64,000 nucleotides of DNA from Conus ventricosus (Eukaryota > Mollusca > Gastropoda > Neogastropoda > Conidae). The notes under the pieces are model-generated. The model did no database searches, was not told the origin of the DNA, and worked only from the letters and a program-made list of their open reading frames with translations. This document shows, in pieces, positions 48,131-59,939 of this stretch (its first letter is position 1; each line of letters begins with the position of its first letter). The position numbers and the translations under genes are program-made. The stretch spans positions 18,283,678 through 18,347,677 of the forward strand of contig CM031622.1 in assembly GCA_018398815.1 (NCBI GenBank). The letters are read 5' to 3'.

Positions 48131-48448
48131 ACCACACACACACACACACACACACATTATGCTAATACTGTAATGTGTCGTTTTCGAGACAAATAAAGAT
48201 GCTTCTTAACTCGTTCACTTGCCACTTTTTATTTGCCCAGAAACAGAAAAAACGCACGACGATTAAGGGAACAAACAGAGGAACACTCTGGATAAAAAAT
48301 CTCTAGCAGCGAGCGACCAGCTTTTCTGGCATTGGCTCCATCGCGCTCGAGGCTGAGGGTGAAGGATATTCGGCAGGCCGCTGCTGTCTACACCCCATAT
48401 CTCTGGAATACGCCTATTCAAAGAGGGAGAAAAGTCTGTCACCTTTTA

Positions 48449-48478
48449 GCTCCCAAGTGGTCTGGTGGTTAGGATTTC
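48449..48478 (+). other. tRNA-Glu-like 5' half
   Basis: CTCCCAAGTGGTCTGGTGGTTAGGATT resembles the acceptor, D-arm and A-box part of eukaryotic tRNA-Glu. No B box or matching 3' half follows, so it is a tRNA fragment or the head of a decayed SINE rather than a gene. Confidence 0.4.
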
Positions 48479-49013
48479 GTCTGTCATCTTTTTGTGATTT
48501 TACATCACATCCTCTCTTTCCTACCGATTATGACCCAGCTGGGATGAGGGAAACCGCAAGCCAAGCACAGCACTTGTCAGACAGCTTGGGGATGATCCAG
48601 TTAACGTTGATCATCTCGACGAATCCTGCATGACTTTCGCCTTTCCAGCAGCTTGTAAACAGAACTTGTCCAATGGCCGTACCCTGACTGCCCGCCCTCA
48701 AAATGCTGCACTCCGCAGCCAAAGCAACTATGAGTGGCCTGATTGCGGCTGCACCCGAAGAGGGCACCTTCAGTAGGAGAACCAGCGGGTACTCGGTGAA
48801 ACTTCTTGTGCCACTGTCCCACACAGACCACTCCTCTGCCTCTGCAAATCACGGCTGTGGAACAAAGTCTTAGATGAAGCCCTTAATGCCAGTTCCTCCA
48901 TCCACACCCCAGCTGCTTCCCCCTCCACTTCTCCTCCACCCCCACCCCAGCCTTCATGACCACCATCATGGCCTGGCCGAGAGCCATAAGCATACAGAAA
49001 ATTGATGCCATTC

Positions 49014-49019
<6 letters not shown>
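48479..49019. other. Anonymous intergenic DNA
   Basis: Small minus-strand frames at 48528-48852 have no recognised features. Confidence 0.5.
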
Positions 49020-49046
<27 letters not shown>

Positions 49047-49480
49047 TTTTCTTTCTTTCATGTGGGGCCTGGATGGCCCTAGCGAAACTGGGGCAACTGA
49101 TCGGTCATACACCATCATATCAATACATTCACCCACCCACCCTCAATTTTTGCACATAGAAAACTGATGCTATGCAACAGCCTCCCACCCCCCCCTTTTT
49201 TCTGTCTTTTTTAATTAATTTTTTTTTAAAAATCAGGTATGTGTGCGTGTGGAGCCGGTGGCCCCGGTTGAAGTGGAGCAATTGATCATTCATACACAAC
49301 CATAATGATCAATACATTCAACCACACACGCCCTCATTTTTTTTTCCGCATCCACTGTTTTCTTTGATTAAAAAAAAAGTAGTTGCATGTGCGAGTGGAG
49401 CCGGACGGCCCTTATAGAACTGGGGCTACTGAAAGGTCGCACACATCAACTTTGTTCTTTCCAATACTGAACCAGCGAGG
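49020..49480. repeat. Diverged tandem repeat of about 170-190 bp, three units
   Basis: Each unit has a GTGGRGCC...GGCCC segment, then GAACTGGGGCAACTGATCGG, then a CATACACCATCAT segment and a pyrimidine/T-rich stretch. The first unit starts in a (CA)n tract. Divergence between units is high. Confidence 0.6.
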
Positions 49481-49607
49481 GTCTGAACTCTGCTGATCAG
49501 TTCTGCTGACACTGTCTTCTCGTTGAGGCTGTTTCACTTCTTTCACTGTGCTAGGGAATAAACTGTTTCTGTTTTTGTTCGCGGCTCCCGAGTCGATGTC
49601 TGATATT

Positions 49608-49915
49608 AGATCTACATGACAGGGCTGTATTTCACATTTCCTTTCAGGTCTATCCCGGCGTCAGCTAGGCCTGTGAAATACATACACCTGCAGTGCTGTT
49701 CAGAAAATTTGAGGAATACTGTCAGAAATGCATCCACTAAGACGATGAAACTGGACTGTGATATTCCAGTCTTTCCACTTGAGCAAACAGCATACTCAAC
49801 TTTAGACAGAAGCCGGTCACGGCCGAAAATTCCACAAATAAAGGCTTCTGCTTGCAATTAAATCCAGGACTTTTACACCAGTAAGTCCGTGAGGCAAACC
49901 ACAGAACCATGGCGG
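49608..49915 (-). mobile_element. tRNA-derived SINE, copy 2
   Basis: Shares with 43970-44262 the strings CTACATGACA-GGCTGTA, CCTGCAG-G, and GATGAAACT ... CCAGTCTT, in plus-strand order. The tRNA-like head on the minus strand is CCGCCATGGTTCTGTGGTTT with a degenerate B box. It is diverged, so an old copy. Confidence 0.6.
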
Positions 49916-51649
49916 CTGGTTTGAACTTCTGGAAACTTAGGTCTGGATCGCAATATTGGATTCCCTGTCACAGGGCTTTTAACCATGATCTCAGTAGCCA
50001 TCTGGGGCGACATGATAATGTATTGCAACAGGAGAAGGTGGAGCGTAGATCTTGACGGGGAAAATAGACCGAGAAGGAACATAACCGGAAAAAAATGTAG
50101 ACACAGGGGAACTAGCCAGAGAAAACATAGATTTGGGGAAACATGGACCGGGGAAACATAGATCTCCAGGGGACTTAAAACTGGGGTCCCTAAACCCTGA
50201 GAAAATATAGATATTGGGAGTACATGAACCAGTGGAAGCAGACTAGGGGAACTCAGACAGATATAGACTTGGTGTCCCAAAGTCCCTGCTCTCCGCCGAG
50301 TGATCGCAGCAGAAAGATGATAAACTGAAATCAGTGCCATATCCGTGACTACACCCCTTTGAGATCTACTGAGCTCGTTGTAAGAGGCTGCCGTTGTTTT
50401 CAGTAAGTATAAGAGACTGTTTATTATCTGAACTCAACCCCAAGTAGTTAGTGAAAAACTGATGTTATTCATGATTCATTAAGTTGTGACACCACATGAT
50501 TTCTCCATTTTATCGGCAAATCGAGTTCAGATTCAACCATTAGCGTCGCCAAGCTCAACTCTAATCAAGTTGAACACAATGTTCCGGTGGCTGCATACGG
50601 TTTGCCGCCAACACTCGATAGAATTAGGCCTAGAGCATATGACCATGAGACGGGCACATTGAGACTGGGGGACACAGAGACAGGGACCAGGGGCGCGTAA
50701 AGACAGGTGTCATGACGGGAGCACGAAGATGTCCACCATATACATAGCATGTAGAAGTTGTTCAAGTTCGTTTTATTTTTACTTCTGCCAAAGAGCTCGG
50801 GTTGGTAGTTCCACCGTTTAGCTCTTCGTTTAAGAGATCTATCTGTTCTTTGTTTTTTCACCAGTCGAATTATTGGTTTGTCTGTCAGCAAGACTGCCCA
50901 TTAACTATCGAGCCAATTTCAACGAAACTTGGGACAGAAAGATAGAGCTTGTGTGGCTAAGGGGGCAAACTGTGCACCTACGATCATCTTGCCCTGGGCT
51001 AAGGGGGTGGGGGAAGTGACAGGATGCATTTCAGTATTGCTCTCCATTGAAGTTTGTTTTCCGATTTGATCACCGTTTTTCGACTGCTTATCTTGATCCT
51101 CTGGAGAGTGGTCGGCATCATCGAGGTCAAACCCCTAGGTATGCGTGTGTAGGCCTACTTATATGCATACATGATCTTCGTTATGACAGCGTGTAAGAGC
51201 ACTGAAGTGTGTGTGTGTGTGTGTGCGTGTATGTGTGCGCGCGCGCGAGCAGGCGCGTATGCTTGAGTGTCAAGAGGGAGAGTTTGAGCGTAAACAATAA
51301 TGTATGCTCGCGTTTTTCTTCTTTTTATGACTGTACAGAAGCAAATGAGGTGTGATTCTTGGCCCAGTACCCGTTGTCGGCATGCGCTTTACTGTGCACA
51401 TGTTGTGGGTATGGGAGGGGGTGGTGCGTGAGGAAAGGGGGTTTATGAGGGGTAGTTTCCCCTCACCCCGGCTTTCTCTTCTGTTCTTACTAAATATGGT
51501 TACTCAAAAACGAGTTGGCACACAGCGCGCATGCTAAAAAGTAAAATAATAACATAAAATAGTGCCGACTCAGGATCATGTTTGGCCCTGGAGCACATTT
51601 GGCAACAAGGGGTCGCACTCGATATTCAAGAAGTTAAATGCAATGGCAA
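49916..51649. other. Intergenic with short degenerate G/A-rich repeats
   Basis: About 50050-50270 has irregular repeats of a GGGGAAACATAGA-like unit of roughly 20 bp. About 50875-51010 reads like a dispersed repeat tail (GCCAATTTCAACGAAACTTG). No exon recognised. Confidence 0.45.
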
Positions 51650-53690
51650 AATTCAGGCCAGTTAACAGTAAATAGCAGGGGAAGTAAACAATTGACAACA
51701 AATCAATATGCGATCTTCAATAAACTGTTGTATCAATTTGTTTTTTAAAAGAGATTGCATTTGTGGCAATCTTGTTGGCAACGGCAGTGAGTCCACAGCC
51801 GTACAGAACTGGGTAAAAAGAATGTAGTGGCTGTCAATTTTGTGCACGTATGTATAACACCTGACCGCATCCTGGTGCTACTTATATTATCAATACTAGT
51901 TGTACCATTGGGAATATCACTTAACTTTAGCTCTGCCCTTTGTAAAAGGTGTTATGTTTAATAAAAAGTCTTCCTTACTTTTAGGTTTCCGTCTAATTTC
52001 TCATGTTTCCTAGTATTCCCTTTCTCTGATGTGGTTCCTGTACGAACCGTGCTGTCTCTCTGACTATTTAAAGGTTATCAATGTCTTAGATGGTAAGGAT
52101 CCCAACTGAGCAACCATATTCCAGTATGATCTAACAGTGTTATGTAGCAGTCGTCTTTAACCTTTTGGGGGCAGTCATGATATTCTGTGTCCGAAAGCTA
52201 AGCGGTTAATGCTTTCTTACATACTAAATTGTAATGTTCTTTCATTGAGAGACTATCTCTAATACGCTAAATATTTTGCAGCATTTGTTTCTTTAAGAAA
52301 AGTATTATGGAAAGCAAATAATTGCATCTAATTAGTGAGAGCTTTGTTAATATTCGCATCACTTTGAACTTTTTGAGGATGAAATTCCATTTTCCACGCT
52401 TACTTTCCCACTTTGTAAAGCGTTTAGATTTCTTGTAGACTGCGTGTCATCATTCTAGCTTTTGATATGTTTATATCCTCAAATGTCTTGCCTCAACACG
52501 TTATAGTAGTTCCGGAGCGAGATTTCTCTTCTGTCATTTATATATATTAGAAAAACAAGGGCCCAGAACAGTTCCCGTGGTACACCGACACGATGGTTTA
52601 CAGAATGGATGACGACCCTACCACCAACACTTTCTGGTTCTCCCAACGAGGATTATCTAGCATTTTAGCCAAGAACGTCACAATGCCAATGTGTTTAATT
52701 TAAGCAGCAGGCCCTCATGGTCTATTATCAACGGCTTTGAACAATCTAATCAAATTGCATCAATTTGCTGTCTGTGTTAAAGACAGTTTACCTCAAATCT
52801 TGAGAGTTGTTATAAGTTGAGTCTCACAACCTTCGCTTGGTCTAACAAACCATGCGGGCGTTATTCAGAAAATATATTTGTCACCTGGTATTCTGTACTA
52901 TATATTATGTGTTCAAGTCTTAGTGCTATGGATAAGAGATAAGGTCTTAATTCTCTGCTTTTTGTTTTGGTCACCCTTTTTAAATACAGGGAACAATGCT
53001 CGATCTCGCCATCATGGTTTACTCCCCTGGTCAGTGAAGTTGGCTAAAAGTTATTGGTAGTTACTCACCTCATCATTGGCACAAAATTTTACGGTTTCCG
53101 AACGCATCAGGACAGTAGCTTTGTTTGCACTGTGATATTGGTCAGGAACGTAAATACTCTCTTTGTTTCTTTGCTGTTTGCCTTTCAGGGAGTTTCTCAT
53201 ATACTTTAGTCTATCGTAATTAAGGTTTGGGCTGGAGCTCACATGCACAACATTGCTTGTTTAGTAAGTTTGCTTTCCTTCAGGTCCTGTATTAGGTTAT
53301 TTGATTATTTCTCAGGTCTGGAATCCAATGTTGTCTGTCTCTTACTCCTTATGTAAGACCAATACTTCTTGTTTTGATGATCACCCTTCGCAATATCGAA
53401 TTAACATAATTGGAGTGAGAAGTTAATTTCTCTGAACACTTTTCAATATGTTTTGACCTAACCGTAATCTTTTGAATTTAGGATGTGTTTCAATTTCTTA
53501 ACGAAACGATGTTTCCTCTCAACAACCGTTAGTTTTAGTAGTAATCCTTGGTGGTGGTTCTTGCTTGAATTTATTTTAGTAGGTATGTTGTCATCCATGA
53601 TACAGTCCAACTTAGTATCATACACTTCAAGCTCCACTGAATTATCTTTCACTATGGGACCTCCAAAAAAAGCGCCTGCAAATTCTGGTT
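51650..53690 (-). mobile_element. CR1/Jockey-type LINE, heavily decayed
   Basis: In order on the minus strand: an endonuclease-RT linker-like segment (DDNIPTKINSSKNHHQ, 53560-53610), RLKYMRNSLKGK (53160-53210), a palm motif split over two frames (VGVPR then TVLGP near 52550-52590), and a C-terminal segment resembling the VRPHLEYG region of the LINE at 57 kb (near 52100-52140). No frame exceeds 66 codons. 5' and 3' limits are approximate. Confidence 0.6.
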
Positions 53691-56600
53691 CTGCGCAATT
53701 TTGAGTAAATCTGCTTGTGGGGGGATTCCGAGTTGTTGGTTACGTTTAGGGGGTTTTTTCGGGAAAGGGTTGAAAATACTTCTAAAAGAATATGTCATGA
53801 TCACCCAACCCCCCACACCCCCCCACCACACAAAAAGCTGCAAATTAATTCTGATTGCCTAAATCGCTGACATTGGTAAAAAATAAATCAGGAATGCCTT
53901 ACCGGATGGTGATTTCAACTGACGGTTTACTAGTCAAGGTCTTTGGAGGCCATCCAAAACTGAGTATTATATTTTTCTGTATTGATTACACGTATGGCCA
54001 TCTTCACCCAATCATATCTGGTAAATTAAAGCTCACCAAACATAATATTGCCTTTCTATGGCCAAAACATGTTAGAAATGTCTCTGCAAATAGACAAACA
54101 TTCATTTTCATTGAGTTGGAGTCTGAAAATGATCCCATGACAGGTTCTTATTCTTGAAATTCATCCTTCAAAAATAAACTTTCAATATTTTGCTTGATAT
54201 TAAAAAAACTACTGGCTAAATTCTTCCTAATTGGCATCAAGACTCCCCACCTCTTCTTTTCCAAGTCTGTCCTTTCTTTAAATATCAAACTCCTCATTAA
54301 AAGTTCACTAATGGATGTTAGTTTCTAGCCATGGTTCTGTTCCATAACCACATCATGTTTTTATCAGTGACTAAATTATGAGTTCTTCTTTTTCTTAATA
54401 AGAGATTAAAACAATTTCGATATGCATTTAGTTAATATTTTTTTTAATGATATAGGGTTAGTTGCACTTTATGATGGGAATTTTATCAGCTTTAGAATCA
54501 GGGGTGGGATGCAAACTTAGACAAAATTTACGTTTTTTTTGGGGATCGGTTTGGTGAGATCGGGAAAAACGGTTGCTTTCTGAGCCTGCGTTTTCAATCG
54601 ACTATCAAAAATTTGAAACTAACGGTTTGAAGCCACATGGTAAAACAAGTCTGATATTCACTCTTGCATAATGTTCATAAACTGACTGAATTCATTACAT
54701 ACATTTCGTTGCTTCATGAATTGCCGACGTCAAGGCTACTGCTTTATGTTTCCATGTGACTCTCAAATGCAAGACTCCGCATGGATATTTACTTTGGTGG
54801 ACGGACCCGGCTTGAGTTCAATGTTCTGATAGAATATGGCTTAAAAACCATACTTTAACTCTTTATGTTACTCTTTTTAATCAAAACAAGTCTTATCACG
54901 TCTATTTCGGAAGTTAATTGAACTAGGGGTTCCAATTGGGTAGTCATCGAGTAAGAACAGTCTCGGCACAGGTGCCCAACAGGAGATAACATGGTTCAGG
55001 TTGCACAAGTTTTAAAACTGCAAAAATGGAACTAAAGGCGTCACATCAACATCTAAAATTTCAAATTAAATGAGTGCTCGGAATATTGTTTTCTGTCACA
55101 TGTGGAAAGAACAAGGAAAAATAGAAAAACTTTTAACGAAGCCGAAGAAAACAACCACGCGGTAGCATTTGTAAAGCAAATCAAGAAAGCTCACCTGTAA
55201 GCGGGTATAAAAACAATTTCGTTAGATAACATTAAATTTGCATTACAACTACATAGGTGATCATTAAAATTCACAGTTATCGTATGAGTAAAAGGATGTA
55301 ACAACAGTAAGGAGTAAGGATGTAAAACTGACTTTAAAAACGGGAGCTCCAAAACCAGGAGCTCTCGCTGGGACATGCCAGTCACTCCCTCATCTCGTGC
55401 TAGAAGCGCAGGTCGGCTCATTTTTCATAATGATGTTCGCATTTGCACATTTACACCTAGTCGGCACTCAAAACCAACCAGAGGCCTTGTGCTCCGACCA
55501 GAACTTTGAGAACCCACAGTCGAGTCCGTGGTAGCACAAGACGAACTGCTAAACCCCTCCCCGCGCTCTACCCCACGCACCCACACTCGGCCCCCCTACC
55601 CTCCATCCCCTGCTAAGCCTAATTCACGGTCATTTCCGCGGGTTACACTTCGGATTCTCGGTCTGGACGATTTAAATATTTGTTTTGAGCCAAGTGGTCT
55701 GCTATTCTATAGCCTTGCGCCAGAGTACGGGACATTGAGTTTTCCAAACATGAGATACAGACCCATCATACTGGTCACTGGATTCCGAGTAGGTCTCATA
55801 TTATGTATTTTTTTTTTTTCAGTTTTCACGGAAGCAGCTATGGAAATGGCTGATTCTGATGTTTGTTTTTGTGACTGTTGAGGTGGAGTGACTTTGTGCA
55901 GTCTCGTGTGAGGTGTGTGAGGACTAGTGATGTGATGTCATCGACGGCCACTGACACGAATGTTTCTGACTTGGTGCTATGTCTATTAAATGTAAAACCA
56001 CATATTACATTTAGACGTTATTCGTTTGCTAAATCAAGAGACTTTGTTCTCAAAATCTGTTTAAATATGGAAAAGATTTGAGCCTTGGTTCACAAAATCG
56101 GAAACCGTTAGACTAACGGTTAACATTTTGGGCGCCAAGCATATTTTGCGTTTCTTCTTTCTTTCTTCTTCTTACCTTCCGTAGAGTGACCACAATCATA
56201 CGTTGATTGTTCTGACTACTTTGTTGTGTAGCCGAGTTTTTTTTTATTTTTTTATTTTTAATTTTTACTCCCGCCTCAGTACATAATTAGCCGCCCTCTA
56301 CCTCGGCACCCCCTTACCATCCCCCTATATTTTCTTCCGCGTACTGAAAGAGCTCTTTCCTAAGACATTCCGTTCTGCGAAGTATCAGAGAAATAGCAAG
56401 GACAGGGTTGGGTTTAGGGATGAAGGGGGACTGTTGTAGGGCAACATCTAATACTAAAACACATATGTCTGTATACTCTTCAGCTTCAAGTGCTGAAAAA
56501 GCAACTTGTCAAACTGTATGTAGGTACGATGGTATCTGCTTTGAGAAAGCTGGTTTTCACACTTTAAGAAGTAGAGGACACAGGGTGGGGTGGGAGTAGG

Positions 56601-56900
56601 CCTATAAGGGAAAGGTGGAAGTGAGGGAGAGGGTTAGGTGGGTAAATGTGGATATTGGCAATGCTACTATTATAGGATTTGCCTATTTGACTGTGATCAA
56701 CATGTGTACTTGTGCAAAGTGTATTCCAAGTTACTTCAGCTATAATTGAAGAGTTGTTTGCCTTCAGTCGTTAACAATTTCTTACGATCTCCTACCACTC
56801 GTTAAATTTCCCTCAAAATCTGAGTGAAGAACTTAAGTGGATACTGAAAATCCTGGCAGATATATTCATACTAGTTTAATTCTTTACTGGCTGAGATCTC
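53691..56900. other. Anonymous sequence between two LINEs
   Basis: I find no recognised domain. The frames at 53855-54157, 55191-55421 and 55528-55881 are free of simple repeats but show no known motif or splice context. Confidence 0.45.
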
Positions 56901-56904
56901 ACAC

Positions 56905-59290
56905 ACTTACTAGTAGTAGTAGTAGTAGTAGTAGTGTAGGGACGTAATCAATACATAGGCCGTTAAGCCTTTCAGTGTCCCTGTGTTATCATACTTTTAT
57001 GACAGGGTTGAAAATGCATGCAATATAAATTTTCCTTCTTATTCATCAAAGCTTCTAAACTGTACTTTAAATTTCAAGTCTTCATCCAGCAAATTCTTAA
57101 AAACATTAGTATTTTTAGCAAATTTAAGTGCAGTTGGCAAACTGTTCCAGTTAGCAATAACTGTTACTGAACTTGAATCTCCCATATTAGTATGAAACTG
57201 CTTAACAAATATTTTGCCTTCCGAATTTCTTGTTCTATCTGTTTTAACAGCCTCAAAAAAATAGTCCCACTGTATGTCCGTTTGCTGGTGAAATTTTTTG
57301 AACACTTCAGTCAAATCCCCTCTAATATGTCTACCTTTTAAAGAGTGCAAATTTAAGTAATTTAATCTATCTGTATAAGACATGTTTGTACATTCTTGCA
57401 AGATTTTAGTAGCTCTTCTCTGTACTCTTTCGATGGCTATTGACTGTCTTTTCAAGTGTGGGTACCAGATTATATTGCCATATTCAAGATGCGGTCTAAC
57501 CATAGCTTATATAACTTTAAAAAACGTTTCTTTATTTAGGTAAATAAAAGTTCTTTTTATTAATCCAATCATTTGGTTTGCTTTATTTATACACTTTTGA
57601 ATGTGAGTATCAAAAATTAATCTTATCAAAGATTACACCCAGATCCTTTTCTTCCTCACATTTCTGTACCAGCCTATTTCCACCATCTATTTTCATGTTG
57701 TATTCATGTTCTGGATTGTTTTTGCCAACATGCAAAACTTTACATTTTCAACATTAAAATATAGATTCCACTTGTCTGACCAGTTTTGGAGGCAATTTAA
57801 AATTTCTTGCAGACTATTATAGTTATCTGATTTGTCATATATTTTGTGTCATCAGCAAAAATTTTACAAAAACTATTTACCTCATCTGGAAGGTCATTAT
57901 AAAAATAGTAAACAGTACAGGTCCTAAATGCTCCCTTGGGGAATACCACTCATAACATCTTTCTCTGTCGACATACAGTTACCCACTCTTACTCTTTGTT
58001 TTCTATTTGACAAAAAAATCTCTAATCCAGTTTAGCAACTTACCTACTATACGGTATGCTTCCATTTTTTTTCAATAATCTCTCATGCGGAACCGTGTCA
58101 AAAGCTTTACGGAAATCAAGGTAAATTATATCAACAGAGTACTTATTCTCTAGCATGTTAACTAAATCTTCCATAACTTCAAGTAGTTGTGATATGCAAG
58201 ACCTTTTTTTACGAAAGCCATGCTGGCATACTGCAAACAAATTATTATCAGTGAAGTGAGATACTATGACATCTCTTATAATGGATTCTAGCACTTTGCA
58301 TGCAATGCAGGTTAAGCTTACCGGACGATAGTTGCCTGGCTCAGATTTTGACCCTTTTTTAAAAATAGCAGTAACTTCTGCCGATTCCAGTCGAGGGGTA
58401 ATTTTCCTGTCTCTAATGATTTATTATAAATCTTACTGAGCGGTACAGCTAACTCCTTACTTAATTCTTTTAAAACTTTAGGTGGTATTAATCAGGTCCT
58501 GCGCTTTAGACTGATTCAATTCAAACAACTTCTTCTCTACTGCAGCTGAAGTAATTATTATATCTGTAACTGAAATTCCATTAGATTTACTACATTCAAT
58601 AAGATCAGGTATGTTTATTTGTATCTTCATTAGCAAAGACACTTGCGAAGAACTCATTTAAAACTTCAGCTTTCTCCATATATATCTGACTCGGCCAACC
58701 CTCCTTTACCATCATTTAGAGTATTTACCCCTGTGTTTACTTTTGTACGTTCTTGCACATATTTCCAAAAACATTTGGGATTTTTTTTACAGTGTTCTGC
58801 TATTTTACGTTCATAAGCTTTCTTGTTGATTTGATTTCATTTTTGCTCTTATTTCGCATTCTTGCATATTTACTGTATTCTTTCCCATCTTTCGTCAATA
58901 AGTACCTTTGAAAAAGATTATATTTTTCTTAATCATTTTAAGTACTTTATCATTCATCCAAAGTGGTTTAAGCATTTTATTTGGCTACAAATAGTCTTTG
59001 GAATACATTCGTCCATACTTCTTAAAACTTCGCATTTTAAGACATTCCAATTTCCTCGACATCCTGATCATTTGTAAGCAAGGAGTTGACACTCTCTGAA
59101 AGCATTTTCCTCATTTTATTATAGTCTCCTTCTGTAAATCAAATTTGTACTTAGGGTTTTCTTTAGGGTATTCAATATCAGAGATCAAGGATTCTTCATT
59201 AACTAAAACTAAGTCATCAATTGTTGGCTTCTGTCCTTCCCGAACACGAGTTGGGCTAGTACTGAAAGCCAGAGGGCAAGTGTGAGGATT
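56905..59290 (-). mobile_element. CR1/Jockey-type LINE, decayed, near full pol C-terminal half
   Basis: Minus-strand order: endonuclease end (REGQKPTIDDLVLVNEESLI, about 59160-59240), fingers (CQHGFRKKRSCISQLLEVME, 58170-58230), YLDFRKAFDTVPHERLL (58065-58115), palm with GIPQG and FADDTKYM (57835-57945), and the end domain VRPHLEYGNIIWYPHLKR (57440-57500), which reads to 57039. A (CTA)n tail at about 56912-56936 marks the 3' end, as in many CR1-like LINEs. Multiple frameshifts between the pieces. Confidence 0.8.
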
Positions 59291-59460
59291 CGCCAAGCCG
59301 GACTTTCAGCAACTTAACTACAAACCAGGTTCTGACATGTGAAGGATCCTGGATCATGGTCTTCCTAGGCTCCCTGCAACTGGGCCAGCACAGGACCTAG
59401 ATTCCATGCTACCTCATGGTCAAGCAGACCAAACAGATCAGCCTGCCTGAACTAGCTATA

Positions 59461-59580
59461 TAGCTAGGCAGCTTAACAATATGATGGGGACTGACTGGAC
59501 AAAAGTGTCAAACTTTGTGAGGCACTTCTGTAGGCCCTGCCATTAACTTTTTGCTAGGCCCCATCAAATTTGACCAATGG
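59461..59580 (+). repeat. Left terminal inverted repeat of the 3.4 kb element
   Basis: 15 bp perfect (TAGCTAGGCAGCTTA) and then patchy similarity to the inverse of the right end up to TTGCTAGGCCCCAT. Confidence 0.8.
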
Positions 59581-59939
59581 GGCCAGGTCACGTGACGTCA
59601 TAAACTTTTCGTAGCAATAACAGAGGAAAATACTGCATATACGTGTCCAAGCAAGGTGTTTTCAAAATTTAAAGGCAACGTGATCAGTTAAATGAATAAG
59701 ATCAGAAGAGGATACATTTGCAAACATTTTTTAATCAGTACATATTAACTTTTCGAGAGATATTTGTTTATGGTTACGACAAAACCCAAAAATAAGGCCC
59801 CAAAAATCACCTCGCGACATGGGATGGAACTTGTTTCCAGAGATCAGTAAACATGACAATTAGACATTAATTTATTTCAACAGACATAAATGTTTATAAC
59901 TGCTTATTCACCTTCATAAGCTTTCTGTCACCATTACAT

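Noticed and set aside
48449..48530. Functional tRNA-Glu gene
   Set aside because: Only the 5' half matches; no T arm or acceptor complement follows.
53855..54157. 100-codon plus-strand frame as a host gene
   Set aside because: No recognisable domain, no splice context and no repeat relation, so it is not distinguishable from chance.
55528..55881. 117-codon plus-strand frame
   Set aside because: Proline/arginine-rich start from C-rich DNA and no motif; possible but unsupported.
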